Below are positions 8,226-15,989 of a stretch of 64,000 nt of DNA, piece after piece; the first letter of the stretch is position 1, and each line of letters starts with the position of its first letter. The stretch is from Actinomycetota bacterium (GTDB lineage: Bacteria > Actinomycetota > Actinomycetes > S36-B12): the NCBI GenBank assembly GCA_030645615.1, contig JAUSNB010000050.1, forward strand, positions 95,999-159,998. Reading direction: 5' to 3'. Below the pieces are notes generated by a model. That model saw nothing but the letters and a program-made list of their open reading frames with translations, had not been told where the DNA came from and ran no database searches. The translations under genes were made by a program, and so were the position numbers.

Positions 8226-8260
8226 ATGTCGCAGGTATGTCGCAGAGCCTCATGTGGCAG
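8226..8260. promoter_or_regulatory. TGTCGCA direct repeats, candidate OmpR-type operator
   Basis: ATGTCGCAG at 8226-8234 and 8237-8245 are exact copies 11 bases apart; a third variant ATGTGGCAG lies at 8252-8260. The first copy is also part of a perfect palindrome, GCGACATGTCGC (8221-8232). The site lies between the divergent Vgb-like gene and response-regulator gene. The same TGTCGCA pair at 11-base spacing recurs at 10526-10543 before the Gly-rich surface protein gene. Confidence 0.6.
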
Positions 8261-8325
8261 GTTTGCGGCACTGTTGGCCGCACGGGGTTTGGACGATGCC
8301 CTTGCAACAGCGCTTGAATGGCCTC

Positions 8326-9006
8326 ATGGCACGTTCAGCGCTCGTCGTCGAGGACGACCCGGCAATCCGGCTGGTCCTGCGGACCACCCTCGAGGACGAG
8401 GGGTACCTGGTCCTCGAGGCCGAGACTGGCGAGCACGCCCTGCTGATCGCGCTGGACTCGACCATCGACATCGTCCTCGTCGACCTCAGGCTCCCCGGGA
8501 TCCACGGCCTCGACCTGATCCGCAGCCTGCGGGCCAGCAGCCAGGTGCCCATCCTGATCGTCACCGCTCAGACCGACAGCCACGACGTCGTCGCCGGCCT
8601 GGAGGCGGGGGCTGATGACTACGTCACGAAGCCGTTCGTCGCGAAGGAACTCACCGCCCGGATCCGCACGGTGCTTCGTCGATCCACCCACGGCCCCGAG
8701 GACCCGTCGACACTCACCTGCGGACCCATCGAGCTGCGGCCGAGCACCGCGGAAGTGTTCCGCGACGGCACGCCGCTCACGGTCTCGCGCATCGAGTTCC
8801 ACGTCCTCGAGGAGTTGATCGGCGCGCGCGGCACGGTGCTCAGTCGCGACTACCTGCTGCGCAAGGTCTGGGGCTACAGCAGCGCCGGTGACGGACGGGT
8901 CGTGGACAACCTCATCTATCGCTTGCGCAGCAAGATCGAGACCGATCCAGGCCACCCGACCCTGCTCCGGACCGTGCGTGGCTTCGGCTACCGGATGACG
9001 GACTAG
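8326..9006 (+). CDS. OmpR/PhoB-family response regulator
   Basis: 226 aa from ATG 8326 (MARSALVVEDDPA); an in-frame ATG at 8296 is possible and neither has a strong ribosome site. The receiver has the acidic pair (VEDD), phospho-Asp (IVLVDLRLPGIHG), Thr (IVTAQ) and Lys (DDYVTKPF). The C-terminal winged helix ends in the usual TVRGFGYRM. Its TAG stop shares one base with the GTG of the kinase gene, so the two are translated together. The TGTCGCA repeats just upstream suggest autoregulation. Confidence 0.92.
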   Translation: MARSALVVEDDPAIRLVLRTTLEDEGYLVLEAETGEHALLIALDSTIDIVLVDLRLPGIHGLDLIRSLRASSQVPILIVTAQTDSHDVVAGLEAGADDYVTKPFVAKELTARIRTVLRRSTHGPEDPSTLTCGPIELRPSTAEVFRDGTPLTVSRIEFHVLEELIGARGTVLSRDYLLRKVWGYSSAGDGRVVDNLIYRLRSKIETDPGHPTLLRTVRGFGYRMTD

Positions 9007-10340
9007 TGAGGCTGCGGCTGCGCACGCGTATTGCGCTGTCATTCGCGTTGCTCTCGTTCGTCATCGCCAGCGTCATCTCCGCGATCCTCTACCTCTACGC
9101 CAGCGACTACCTCATCGGGCAGCGGCAGAATGCCGCCCTGACGCGAGCCGTGCTCGATGCGCGAGCCGCAGCAAACGGCCTCGCGACCGGTGCCTCGCCC
9201 GAGGCCGCACTGGCACTTGTCCCGTCCGTCGGTACCTCGGTGCAACTTCTGAATGCCGGCGGGGAGTGGTTCGGGCCAACCAACGAGATCGTTCCCGACC
9301 GCCTCCCGGAGGCCCTGCTCGCGCAAGCGCGACCCTCTGGCGCATCGCAACGAATCGCCGTCGCCGGCACTCCATGGTTCGCGGTCGCCATCCCGGCGGG
9401 ACCGGGCATGTACGTCGAGGTCTTCCCGTTGCGGGACCTCGACGCCATATTGCGTGGCGTCGCCTGGGTGCTGATCGCCATGAGCCTGCTCGCTGCTGGT
9501 GTCGGCTGGGTGATCGGACGCGTCGCATTCGGCCGCATCCTCGGACCCGTTCGCCGGCTTGGTGGCGGTGCACGCCGCATCGCCGACGGCCAGCTCGACA
9601 CCCGGATCCCCCTCACTGGCGACCCCGACCTCGACCCGATCGCCTCATCATTCAATGAGATGGCACACGCGGTGCAGGAGCGGATCGAGCGCGAGCAGCG
9701 GTTCAGCGCAAATGTCAGCCACGAACTGCGGTCTCCTCTGACAGCGATCCAGGGGACCGCCGAACTGCTCGAGTCACGCGGTGACCGGCTCCCTGACCGC
9801 GAGCGAAGTCTCGTGGTTGTCCTGGGCGGCCAGGTCCGCCGGCTGTCCCAGATGCTGCTGGACCTGCTCGAGATCAGCCGAATTCAGGGGGACGATCCCG
9901 CCGAATGGGAGATGGTCGACGTGGCCTCCTTGTGCCGCGAGGTCCTGGCCCACCGGGGCCTGGCCGAGTCCCTCGTCGTTGGGGCGCAGCCGCTGCTGCG
10001 GACGGACGCCCGAAGGCTGGAGCGGATCGTCGGGAACCTTGTCGACAACGCGGAACGCCACGGCCACGGAGTCGTGCAGGTCGGCATCGTCGCGACGGAC
10101 AGAGACGTGGTGATCTACGTTGACGATGCCGGTCCCGGGATCGAGGACGACGTGCGCGAGCGCTTGTTCGAGCCGTTCGCCCGCGGCTCGTCCGCGGAGC
10201 CTACTGCGGGCGCCGGCCTGGGACTGGCCATCGTCCGCGAGCAGGCAGGTGCGCTCGGCGGCGCCGTCATCGTCGAGGCGTCGCCGCAGCTCGGTGCCCG
10301 GTTCACTGCTCGCCTTCCGGTCACGGAGGAAGCCACGTGA
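9006..10340 (+). CDS. Sensor histidine kinase (HAMP, HisKA, HATPase)
   Basis: 444-aa kinase; two membrane helices (about residues 9-32 and 150-175) enclose an exported sensor segment of about 115 aa. HAMP follows, then the H-box SANVSHELRSPLTAIQ, N-box NLVDNAERHG, and ATP-lid motifs DDAGPGIED and GAGLGLAIV. All catalytic residues are there. GTG start overlaps the regulator's stop (TAGTG). The gene ends in GTGA, overlapping a small lipoprotein frame. Phosphorylates the regulator encoded upstream; stimulus unknown. Confidence 0.92.
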   Translation: MRLRLRTRIALSFALLSFVIASVISAILYLYASDYLIGQRQNAALTRAVLDARAAANGLATGASPEAALALVPSVGTSVQLLNAGGEWFGPTNEIVPDRLPEALLAQARPSGASQRIAVAGTPWFAVAIPAGPGMYVEVFPLRDLDAILRGVAWVLIAMSLLAAGVGWVIGRVAFGRILGPVRRLGGGARRIADGQLDTRIPLTGDPDLDPIASSFNEMAHAVQERIEREQRFSANVSHELRSPLTAIQGTAELLESRGDRLPDRERSLVVVLGGQVRRLSQMLLDLLEISRIQGDDPAEWEMVDVASLCREVLAHRGLAESLVVGAQPLLRTDARRLERIVGNLVDNAERHGHGVVQVGIVATDRDVVIYVDDAGPGIEDDVRERLFEPFARGSSAEPTAGAGLGLAIVREQAGALGGAVIVEASPQLGARFTARLPVTEEAT

Positions 10341-10495
10341 CCACGATGAACTGGGCACGACTGCTGGTTGCGGGCGCATTCGTCGTCACATGCATCAGCG
10401 GATGCGGAGTACCAGTGCAGAACGACCCCGAACCGCTTCCGAACGATGTCGTCGGGACGGCGTTCGCCCCACCTGACAGCACGCCCGCCCCGTAA
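10337..10495 (+). CDS. Micro-lipoprotein, truncated GerMN-lipoprotein N-terminus
   Basis: A 52-aa frame whose GTG overlaps the kinase stop as GTGA, with GGAGGA 8 bases upstream. It has a lipoprotein signal with lipobox ISGC and then CGVPVQNDPEPLPNDVV, which resembles the N-terminal stretch of lipoproteins with a GerMN domain that often follow MtrAB-like pairs in actinobacteria. The GerMN domain itself is absent: the frame ends in TAA after a Pro-rich tail. Either a decayed remnant or a short membrane-anchored peptide working with the kinase. The translational coupling argues that it is made. Confidence 0.6.
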   Translation: MTTMNWARLLVAGAFVVTCISGCGVPVQNDPEPLPNDVVGTAFAPPDSTPAP

Positions 10496-10525
10496 AGCGT
10501 CGGTACGTCGCTGGACCATCACCTG

Positions 10526-10543
10526 TGTCGCAATCGTGTCGCA
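10526..10543. promoter_or_regulatory. TGTCGCA direct repeat pair, candidate response-regulator site
   Basis: TGTCGCA at 10526-10532 and 10537-10543, 11 bases apart, the same motif and spacing as upstream of the regulator gene at 8226-8245. It lies about 100 bases before the Gly-rich protein gene. Two independent occurrences in the two promoters flanking one two-component system support a shared regulon. Confidence 0.55.
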
Positions 10544-10595
10544 CGTCGGCCGTGACCGTCGCATCCGGTTGGCCTCAGCGCGAAGCCACATGACA

Positions 10596-10626
10596 CTCGA
10601 CTGGACCATCGCCAAAGCCAGTCGAG
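10596..10626 (+). promoter_or_regulatory. Leader hairpin before the Gly-rich protein gene
   Basis: CTCGACTGG (10596-10604) pairs perfectly with CCAGTCGAG (10618-10626) across a 13-base loop. The right arm reaches into the GAGAGGGG that would serve as ribosome site for the GTG at 10639, so folding could hide it. CTGGACCATC in the left arm also occurs at 10510-10519. Confidence 0.45.
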
Positions 10627-10638
10627 AGGGGCCTCCTG

Positions 10639-11910
10639 GTGCGATCCGCGACCATCGCCGCAGCGCTCTTTGCATCCGGAGTCGTGGCATCCGCACTCGT
10701 GCTTGCACCCGCCCCGCCGGCATCGGCCGCCGGGCCGGTTGTCTGCACATCCACCGGTGGCACCACCGTCACCTCGGTGATCGGTGGCATCCGCTACAAC
10801 ATCGTCACCTTCACGGGCAATGGGACGTTTACTCCGGCGCAGTCGATCAACGCCGACTACCTGGTCCTCGGGGGCGGCGGCGGGGGTGGCGGGGCCAATG
10901 GGAACAACGCGGGGGGCGGCGGCGGGTCGGGCGAGCTGGCCACAGGCACCGGGCTGGTCATCGGCGCAGCCGCTCAGGCCATCACGGTAGGCGCGGGGGG
11001 ATCCGCAGGCAGCCGCAACAGCCACGGGGGCCCCGGGGGGAGCAGCAGCATCGCCAGCCTCGTGACCGCGGCCGGGGGAGGCGGCGGCGGTGCGGGTGCC
11101 GGCAACGCCAGCAACCGCAACGGCGAGCCGGGCGCGTCGGGCGGAGGTGGCGCAGCCACGACTGGCGTGGCGGGTACCGGGGGGACGGCATCCGCGGGCA
11201 ACACCGGGGGCGATGCCCACTTCGATGCGACGGCGGCGAACCGAGCCGGCGGTGGTGGCGGCGGACCCGGCGGAAGCGGGAGTCCTGGCTCCAGCGGCAC
11301 AGGCGGCGCCGGCGGAACCGGATCGGCCAGCACCATCACCGGCGCGTCGGTCACCTACGGAGGCGGAGGTGGCGGCGGCGCGCGGACGACGGGCGGGGCC
11401 GGCGGCTCGGGCAACGGCGGCGACGGCACGACGACGGGGAACGGAAGCGCCGCGACACCCAACCGCGGCGGCGGCGGCGGCGGCGCTTCGAACACGACGT
11501 CAGCGAACAAGGACGGCGGTGCGGGCGGCAGCGGCGTGGTCATCATCAGGTACCCGCGCTACTGCCTCACTCCATCCCCGCCGACATCCGCGGCCCTCGG
11601 TGGCGCCACGTTGTCGTGGGGGGCGCCGGTCTATGTCCCGGCCGGCGATCCCGTCACCTCGTACACCGTGACCTACGCGGCCGATGGATCGTCGTCCGAC
11701 GGCGGCATCTACGCGCGCGGTTCGACCAGTACCAGCATTGACCTCAGCGCGCTCACGGCTGATGAGTGCGCAACGGCCAACCCAGGCTGGACCTGCGTCC
11801 TCGGCAGGGGTGACCTCGTGAGCGGAACGACGTACAACGTACGCGTGTTTGCGCGAACGGCGACGAGCCTGGGCCAGATGACGGCGGAGATCCCGTACAC
11901 GGTCCCGTAG
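10639..11910 (+). CDS. Secreted glycine-rich surface protein with C-terminal FN3-like domain
   Basis: 423 aa, GTG start. A signal peptide (about 1-31, ending ASAAG) leads into the glycine-rich domain found in bacterial surface and phage-tail proteins, with the typical beginning (YNIVTFTGNGTFTP...DYLVLGGGGGG) and end (GGSGVVIIRYP). About 200 residues between are mostly Gly with Ala, Ser, Asn and Thr. From about residue 315 an FN3-like beta-sandwich follows. It is not a PE_PGRS protein: no PE domain is present. Probably an extracellular structural protein under control of the adjacent two-component system. Confidence 0.8.
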   Translation: MRSATIAAALFASGVVASALVLAPAPPASAAGPVVCTSTGGTTVTSVIGGIRYNIVTFTGNGTFTPAQSINADYLVLGGGGGGGGANGNNAGGGGGSGELATGTGLVIGAAAQAITVGAGGSAGSRNSHGGPGGSSSIASLVTAAGGGGGGAGAGNASNRNGEPGASGGGGAATTGVAGTGGTASAGNTGGDAHFDATAANRAGGGGGGPGGSGSPGSSGTGGAGGTGSASTITGASVTYGGGGGGGARTTGGAGGSGNGGDGTTTGNGSAATPNRGGGGGGASNTTSANKDGGAGGSGVVIIRYPRYCLTPSPPTSAALGGATLSWGAPVYVPAGDPVTSYTVTYAADGSSSDGGIYARGSTSTSIDLSALTADECATANPGWTCVLGRGDLVSGTTYNVRVFARTATSLGQMTAEIPYTVP

Positions 11911-11927
11911 AACACTGAACCCTCACC

Positions 11928-12692
11928 TCACAGAGGCGGCCACGCCGAATCCGCCGTTGCGAGCCAGTCCGAGAACGCAGGGCCGACGATTCGCGCCCCG
12001 GCATCGGGCAGCAGCGCTCCATCGCGGAAGGACCGGCCCGTCGCCCCCGGGAAATACAGGGGAGACACCAGGATGCGCCTGCCGCGGGACCGGATGACCG
12101 CTCGCGCCAGCGCCACGATGTCCTCCTCGCGCGGCCCGGCCACCTCGAGCATCGCATCCTGCGGCGGACGCGTGGCGACGTCCGCCAGTACCTCGCCGAG
12201 CGCCCGGGCTGCGACGGGCTGAGAGCGGATGACGGGTACCGCCGCGAAGGAGCCCTTCCGCGTCTGGGCGACCACTTGGGCGGCGAACTCGTGGAACTGC
12301 GTCGCCCGGACGATCGTCACCGACAGCGGTCCATCTCGGGCCACGCCCTCCTGCCATTGCTTCGCCGCGTAGTACCCGAACCCCGGCACGCGGTCGATCC
12401 CCACGATCGACAGCACGACGAGGCGCTGGACGCCGCTGCGGTGGCCGACGCGCTGCAACCTCGCCGCGACGTCCGCGAAGAAGGACCGAGCGACCGAGGC
12501 TCGCGTCGACGGCGGGCTCGTCGCATCGACGATCGCCTCGACACCTACCAGGGCATTCTCGAGGCCGTCGTCCCCCGTTAGGTCAACACCTGCGGCGCGG
12601 CTCAGGACGACGACGTCGTGGCCCGCGGCCCTTGCCGCACCCACGACGTAGCGCCCGGCCGTCCCCGTGCCGCCGGCTACCGCGATCCGCAT
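11928..12692 (-). CDS. NmrA-like NAD(P)-binding protein (atypical SDR)
   Basis: 254 aa. It begins with the glycine-rich nucleotide-binding motif GGTGTAGRYV, has the strand-4 motif EAIVDATSPP, and contains YYAAK in place of the classical YxxxK, as in atypical SDRs related to NmrA. Such proteins sense or reduce with NADPH; the role here is unknown. It is convergent with the Gly-rich gene (17-base gap) and divergent from vsr. Confidence 0.8.
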   Translation of the reverse strand: MRIAVAGGTGTAGRYVVGAARAAGHDVVVLSRAAGVDLTGDDGLENALVGVEAIVDATSPPSTRASVARSFFADVAARLQRVGHRSGVQRLVVLSIVGIDRVPGFGYYAAKQWQEGVARDGPLSVTIVRATQFHEFAAQVVAQTRKGSFAAVPVIRSQPVAARALGEVLADVATRPPQDAMLEVAGPREEDIVALARAVIRSRGRRILVSPLYFPGATGRSFRDGALLPDAGARIVGPAFSDWLATADSAWPPL

Positions 12693-12763
12693 CCGCCCTC
12701 GTCACCTCAGCCTTCTATGACGGCAGCGTGCCACGTCCGGGCCCGGTAGGGCAGCCTTGTCGA

Positions 12764-13243
12764 GTGGTCGCACAGGACAGTTGGGCGTGGTCCCCGAAGC
12801 GGCGCCGGATCATGCAGGCGATTCGCGGCCGCGACACGGCACCGGAACTTGCCCTCCGACGTCTCTTGCACGCCCGGGGCTTGCGTTACCGCGTCGACAG
12901 CCCGCCGCTGCCGGGCATCCGACGCCGAGCCGACCTCGTGTTCGGTCCGGCGCGCGTGGCCATCTTCGTCGACGGATGCTTCTGGCACCGCTGCCCTGAG
13001 CACGCCACCGAGCCCCGCACGAACGTCGACTACTGGACGCCGAAGCTCGACCGGAACGTCGAGCGGGACCGCGAGACCGATGCACTGCTCGCTCAGGCCG
13101 GCTGGGTCAGTGTGCGGGTATGGGAGCACGAGGATGCCGCCGTGGCCGCGCGACGGGTGGCTCGCATCGTCCGCCGGCGCCGGGCACGGTTGCAGGCCGC
13201 ACGATCGAGCGCGGCACGAGACCGGCGACTCGGGCGGCCCTAG
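12764..13243 (+). CDS. vsr: Very short patch repair (Vsr) endonuclease
   Basis: Nicks DNA 5' of T:G mismatches that arise when 5-methylcytosine deaminates. The product keeps the family signature: RGRDTAPELALRRLLHARGLRYR, the Mg-binding Asp in ADLVF, and FVDGCFWHRCPEH with the catalytic His residues and zinc-site Cys. The later VERDRETDALLAQAGWVSVRVWEHE is also typical. The start is uncertain; GTG 12764 (MVAQDSWAWSP) fits family length (159 aa), GTG 12728 would add 12 residues. No cytosine methyltransferase lies nearby. Its TAG interlocks with the convergent hydrolase stop as CTAG. Confidence 0.9.
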   Translation: MVAQDSWAWSPKRRRIMQAIRGRDTAPELALRRLLHARGLRYRVDSPPLPGIRRRADLVFGPARVAIFVDGCFWHRCPEHATEPRTNVDYWTPKLDRNVERDRETDALLAQAGWVSVRVWEHEDAAVAARRVARIVRRRRARLQAARSSAARDRRLGRP

Positions 13244-14211
13244 CCGGGACGAGCGACGGGGCTGAGTGCCTCGACCGCGGCCACCAGGGAGTCCGGCGCC
13301 TCCCAGTTGACCATGTGCCCGGCACCCTCGACCCACGTCATCCGTGCACCGGGGATCGCCGCGGCGAGCCGCTCCGACTGCCAAGGCGGCGTGGTCTTGT
13401 CCATGCGCCCGCAGATGACGATGGTCGGCACGGCGATCTCGCCGAGGCGATCCGCGCGGTCCTCCTCGGCGAACGCGACCAGGATGGGAAGCAGGGCCAC
13501 GTGGTCCTGGGCCCGGAAGGTCTCCAGGAAGACCCGCACCATTGCGGGCGAGGGAGTCTCGCCCATCAACGATGCCCCGAACAGCGTTCCCACGGTGTCG
13601 TTCGTGACCGCCTTCTGCAGGAGCCCCGAGCGCAGCAGCGGGATCTGCACCTTGTTCTGCGGGGCGTCCCGCGTGATGTCGCCGGAGAACGTGGCGAACA
13701 GCACAAGGCCACTTACCCGTTGTGCGAAGCCGGGGACGTCGAGCATGGCGGCGATGGCGAGGAACCCGCCCATCGAATGGCCCACCAGAACTGCGGTGTC
13801 GATGCCCAACGCCTCGAAGACCGCGAGGTAGTCGCCGGCCATCGGCAGCGACCCGATGCCGTCCTCGCCGATGGTCGACTGGCCGTGACCGCGCTGGTCG
13901 AACGCGACGACCCGGTAGCCCCGACCCAACAGGTCGTCCCAGACGAGGTTCCACTCGACCATGGTGACGGCGAAGCCATGGGCAAGGACGACCGTCGGCC
14001 CATCGCCAGCCACCACGACACGGATCCGGGTGCCGTCGGGGCGCTCAACCACGCACTCCTCCCCCACAGGGTCCCGCCGCAGCACGTCGTCCGGGTAGGG
14101 GTCAGCGGCCGTCTGGATGCGATGGGCGCGGCCCTGCGCCGACTTCGTGGCGACGGCCGCGCCCGCGACGGCGGCAGCGACTCCGGCCCCGATGACGAGT
14201 CCTGCTCTCAT
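13240..14211 (-). CDS. Alpha/beta hydrolase with N-terminal membrane anchor
   Basis: 323 aa from ATG 14211, which has AGGAG five bases upstream; a longer frame to 14274 would run into the divergent gene's control region. An N-terminal hydrophobic helix (MRAGLVIGAGVAAAVAGAAV) is followed by an alpha/beta-hydrolase core: oxyanion region LAHGFAVT, nucleophile elbow GHSMGG, the acid in ICGRMDKTTP and the His in GAGHMVNWE. The complete triad points to an active esterase, epoxide hydrolase or haloperoxidase-like enzyme; the substrate is unknown. Confidence 0.85.
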   Translation of the reverse strand: MRAGLVIGAGVAAAVAGAAVATKSAQGRAHRIQTAADPYPDDVLRRDPVGEECVVERPDGTRIRVVVAGDGPTVVLAHGFAVTMVEWNLVWDDLLGRGYRVVAFDQRGHGQSTIGEDGIGSLPMAGDYLAVFEALGIDTAVLVGHSMGGFLAIAAMLDVPGFAQRVSGLVLFATFSGDITRDAPQNKVQIPLLRSGLLQKAVTNDTVGTLFGASLMGETPSPAMVRVFLETFRAQDHVALLPILVAFAEEDRADRLGEIAVPTIVICGRMDKTTPPWQSERLAAAIPGARMTWVEGAGHMVNWEAPDSLVAAVEALSPVARPG

Positions 14212-14264
14212 GGGCACTCCTATGCTCGGGGCGATCGTTCCATGTCCCGGATGGAGGTGCCCAG

Positions 14265-14654
14265 GTGACCGCACTTCTGTTCGGCCTGCGCTTCCTGCTC
14301 GAGCTGTGCCTGGTCGCCGCCATGGCTCTCGTGGGCTGGGCAGCGTTCGACCAGCCGCTCGTGCGGTTCCTGAGCGCCCTCGCCCTGGCCGTGATCACCG
14401 CGGCACTGTGGGGCGTCCTGCTGTCTCCGCGCCGTCCCGTCGACCTGCCGGTCGCCGCCCGCGTAGGCGTCGAGCTGCTTCTCTTCGCGGCAGCGGCCGC
14501 CGGCCTGGCGGCTCAGGGGCGCGCAGTGTGGGGCCTCGCGCTTCTGGTGGCCGAGGCGGTGGTCGTGCTCGCCCTGTTCGCCGTGGGCCATCCGCCGGGC
14601 AGCGACGTGGGGGTCAGCGGCTCGCGGCGTCCACGCGGGCAAGCAGGTCACTGA
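14265..14654 (+). CDS. YrdB-family DUF2568 membrane protein
   Basis: 129 aa, GTG behind GGAGG. Four hydrophobic segments and an internal short loop (LSPRRPVDLPVAARVGVELLLF) match DUF2568, a small integral membrane family of unknown function. Divergent from the alpha/beta hydrolase, and its 3' end overlaps the convergent ohrR-like gene by 41 bases. Confidence 0.75.
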   Translation: MTALLFGLRFLLELCLVAAMALVGWAAFDQPLVRFLSALALAVITAALWGVLLSPRRPVDLPVAARVGVELLLFAAAAAGLAAQGRAVWGLALLVAEAVVVLALFAVGHPPGSDVGVSGSRRPRGQAGH

Positions 14655-15069
14655 AGAGCTCCCGCGTCTGGCGATACTCGTCAGCCGTCGCAGACAGGCA
14701 CCCGCCGACCGCTGCTGGAACGGTGGCCGCCTGCTCGCGCAGGGCCCGCCCCTGGGCCGTGAGGGAGACCTCGACCGAGCGCTCATCTGACGCGGCTCGG
14801 GTGCGCGCGATCAGCCCGGCCGTCTCCAGCCGCTTGAGGAGGGGGGACAACGTGCCGCTGTCCAGGTGCAGCCGGCCGCCGACCTGGCCCACCGTCAGCG
14901 GATCGGACTCCCACAGAACGAGCATGACGAGGTACTGCGGGTAGGTGAGCCCGAGTTCGGCAAGGACCGGCCGGTACAGGTCCGTGATGCCCCGGTGCAA
15001 CCGGTACACCAGGAAGCACAGTTGGTTGTCCAGCAGCAGGGTCTCGTCGACCCTGCCTCGCCGGGTCAT
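14614..15069 (-). CDS. ohrR: OhrR-type MarR regulator (organic peroxide sensor)
   Basis: 151 aa. The N-terminus LLLDNQLCFLVYRLHR...LTYPQYLVMLVLWE matches OhrR, where the Cys in QLCF is the peroxide-sensing residue whose oxidation releases DNA; here it is Cys18. The winged helix follows (VGGRLHLDSGTLSPLLKRLETAGLI). ATG 15069 overlaps the gpx stop as ATGA, so the repressor is translationally coupled to the peroxidase. It probably binds the inverted repeat at 15558-15584 and represses its own operon. Confidence 0.88.
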   Translation of the reverse strand: MTRRGRVDETLLLDNQLCFLVYRLHRGITDLYRPVLAELGLTYPQYLVMLVLWESDPLTVGQVGGRLHLDSGTLSPLLKRLETAGLIARTRAASDERSVEVSLTAQGRALREQAATVPAAVGGCLSATADEYRQTRELFSDLLARVDAASR

Positions 15070-15566
15070 TGGGCAGGCTGCGCGAGCAGGGCCTCGATGT
15101 CGGGCTCGAGGGCCTCGGGCGAGGTCTGGGGGTTGTAGCGGGTCACCGTCGTGCCGTCCGGGGCGACGAGGAACTTGGTGAAGTTCCACTTGATGGACGA
15201 GCCGAGCAGGCCGCTGGTGTGCTCCTTGAGGAAGGCGAAGACGGGGTGCGTGTCGGACCCATTGACGTCGATCTTGGTGGACAGCGGGAAGTCGACCCCG
15301 AAATTGATCCGGCAGAACTCGTCGATCTGCTCGTCGTCACCTGGCTCCTGGTGCCCGAACTGGTCGCAGGGAAAGCCCAGCACGACAAGCCCGCGATCCT
15401 TGAACTCCTCGTGCAGCTTCTGCAGGCCGTCGTACTGCGGGGTGAAGCCGCACTTGCTCGCGGTGTTGACCACGAGGATCGGCTGGCCCTCGAACTGCGA
15501 CAGCGACACCTCCTGGCCCCGGTTGTCGGTGAAGGACAGGGCATATAGGGAATTCTCATTGGACAT
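15066..15566 (-). CDS. Glutathione peroxidase-family thiol peroxidase
   Basis: 166 aa, cytosolic, no signal peptide. The peroxidatic Cys lies in VVNTASKCGFTPQYDGLQKL, the second motif LGFPCDQFGHQEP supplies Gln and the likely resolving Cys, and KWNFTKFLV supplies the Trp and Asn of the catalytic tetrad. Bacterial enzymes of this type reduce peroxides with thioredoxin or mycoredoxin, not glutathione. The ATG at 15566 has no clear ribosome site and lies inside the inverted repeat that likely forms the operator. First gene of an operon with the OhrR-type sensor. Confidence 0.9.
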   Translation of the reverse strand: MSNENSLYALSFTDNRGQEVSLSQFEGQPILVVNTASKCGFTPQYDGLQKLHEEFKDRGLVVLGFPCDQFGHQEPGDDEQIDEFCRINFGVDFPLSTKIDVNGSDTHPVFAFLKEHTSGLLGSSIKWNFTKFLVAPDGTTVTRYNPQTSPEALEPDIEALLAQPAQ

Positions 15567-15584
15567 GATTAGATTGTGTCCAAT
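15558..15584. promoter_or_regulatory. Perfect inverted repeat, candidate OhrR operator
   Basis: ATTGGACA (15558-15565) and TGTCCAAT (15577-15584) are perfect inverted copies around an 11-base A/T-rich spacer, between the divergent gpx-ohrR operon and the VOC gene, and overlapping the gpx start codon. Repressor binding here would block both directions. Link to the OhrR-type protein is inferred from position. Confidence 0.6.
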
Positions 15585-15617
15585 GTAAACTCAGCCCGCA
15601 AGTCGAGGGAGGACGGC

Positions 15618-15989
15618 ATGGACCTGGGGACGTTTTCGGTCAGCCTGACGGTGAAAGACCTCGCGGTGTCGCGGCAGTTCTACGAGAACCTCGGCTTCGC
15701 GGTCTTCGCCGGCAACCCGGACCACAACTACGTGATGATGCGCAACGGCGACGCGGTCATCGGGCTCTTCCAGGGGATGTTCGAGCGGAACATCCTTACC
15801 TTCAACCCGGGGTGGGACTCCCACGCCAGGCCGGTGGAGTCCTTCACCGACGTGCGCGACCTCCAGCGCCGACTGAAGGAGCAGGGCCTCGCACTTGAGC
15901 AGGAGGCCGACCAGGACTCGTCAGGGCCCGCCTCATTCATCGTCATCGACCCGGACGGCAACCCGGTCCTCGTCGACCAGCACCGCTAG
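15618..15989 (+). CDS. VOC/glyoxalase-superfamily protein
   Basis: 123 aa from ATG 15618, preceded by GGAGG. One-domain VOC fold made of two beta-alpha-beta3 units: FSVSLTVKDLAVSRQFYENLGF at the start and FIVIDPDGNPVLVDQH at the end. Family members are metal-dependent lyases, dioxygenases or drug-binding proteins. Divergent from gpx across the inverted repeat, so a link to peroxide stress is possible. Its TAG interlocks with the convergent stop as CTAG. Confidence 0.8.
   Translation: MDLGTFSVSLTVKDLAVSRQFYENLGFAVFAGNPDHNYVMMRNGDAVIGLFQGMFERNILTFNPGWDSHARPVESFTDVRDLQRRLKEQGLALEQEADQDSSGPASFIVIDPDGNPVLVDQHR

Noticed and set aside
10639..11910. PE_PGRS-type mycobacterial protein
   Set aside because: Gly-rich but has no PE domain; start and end match the general glycine-rich surface domain.
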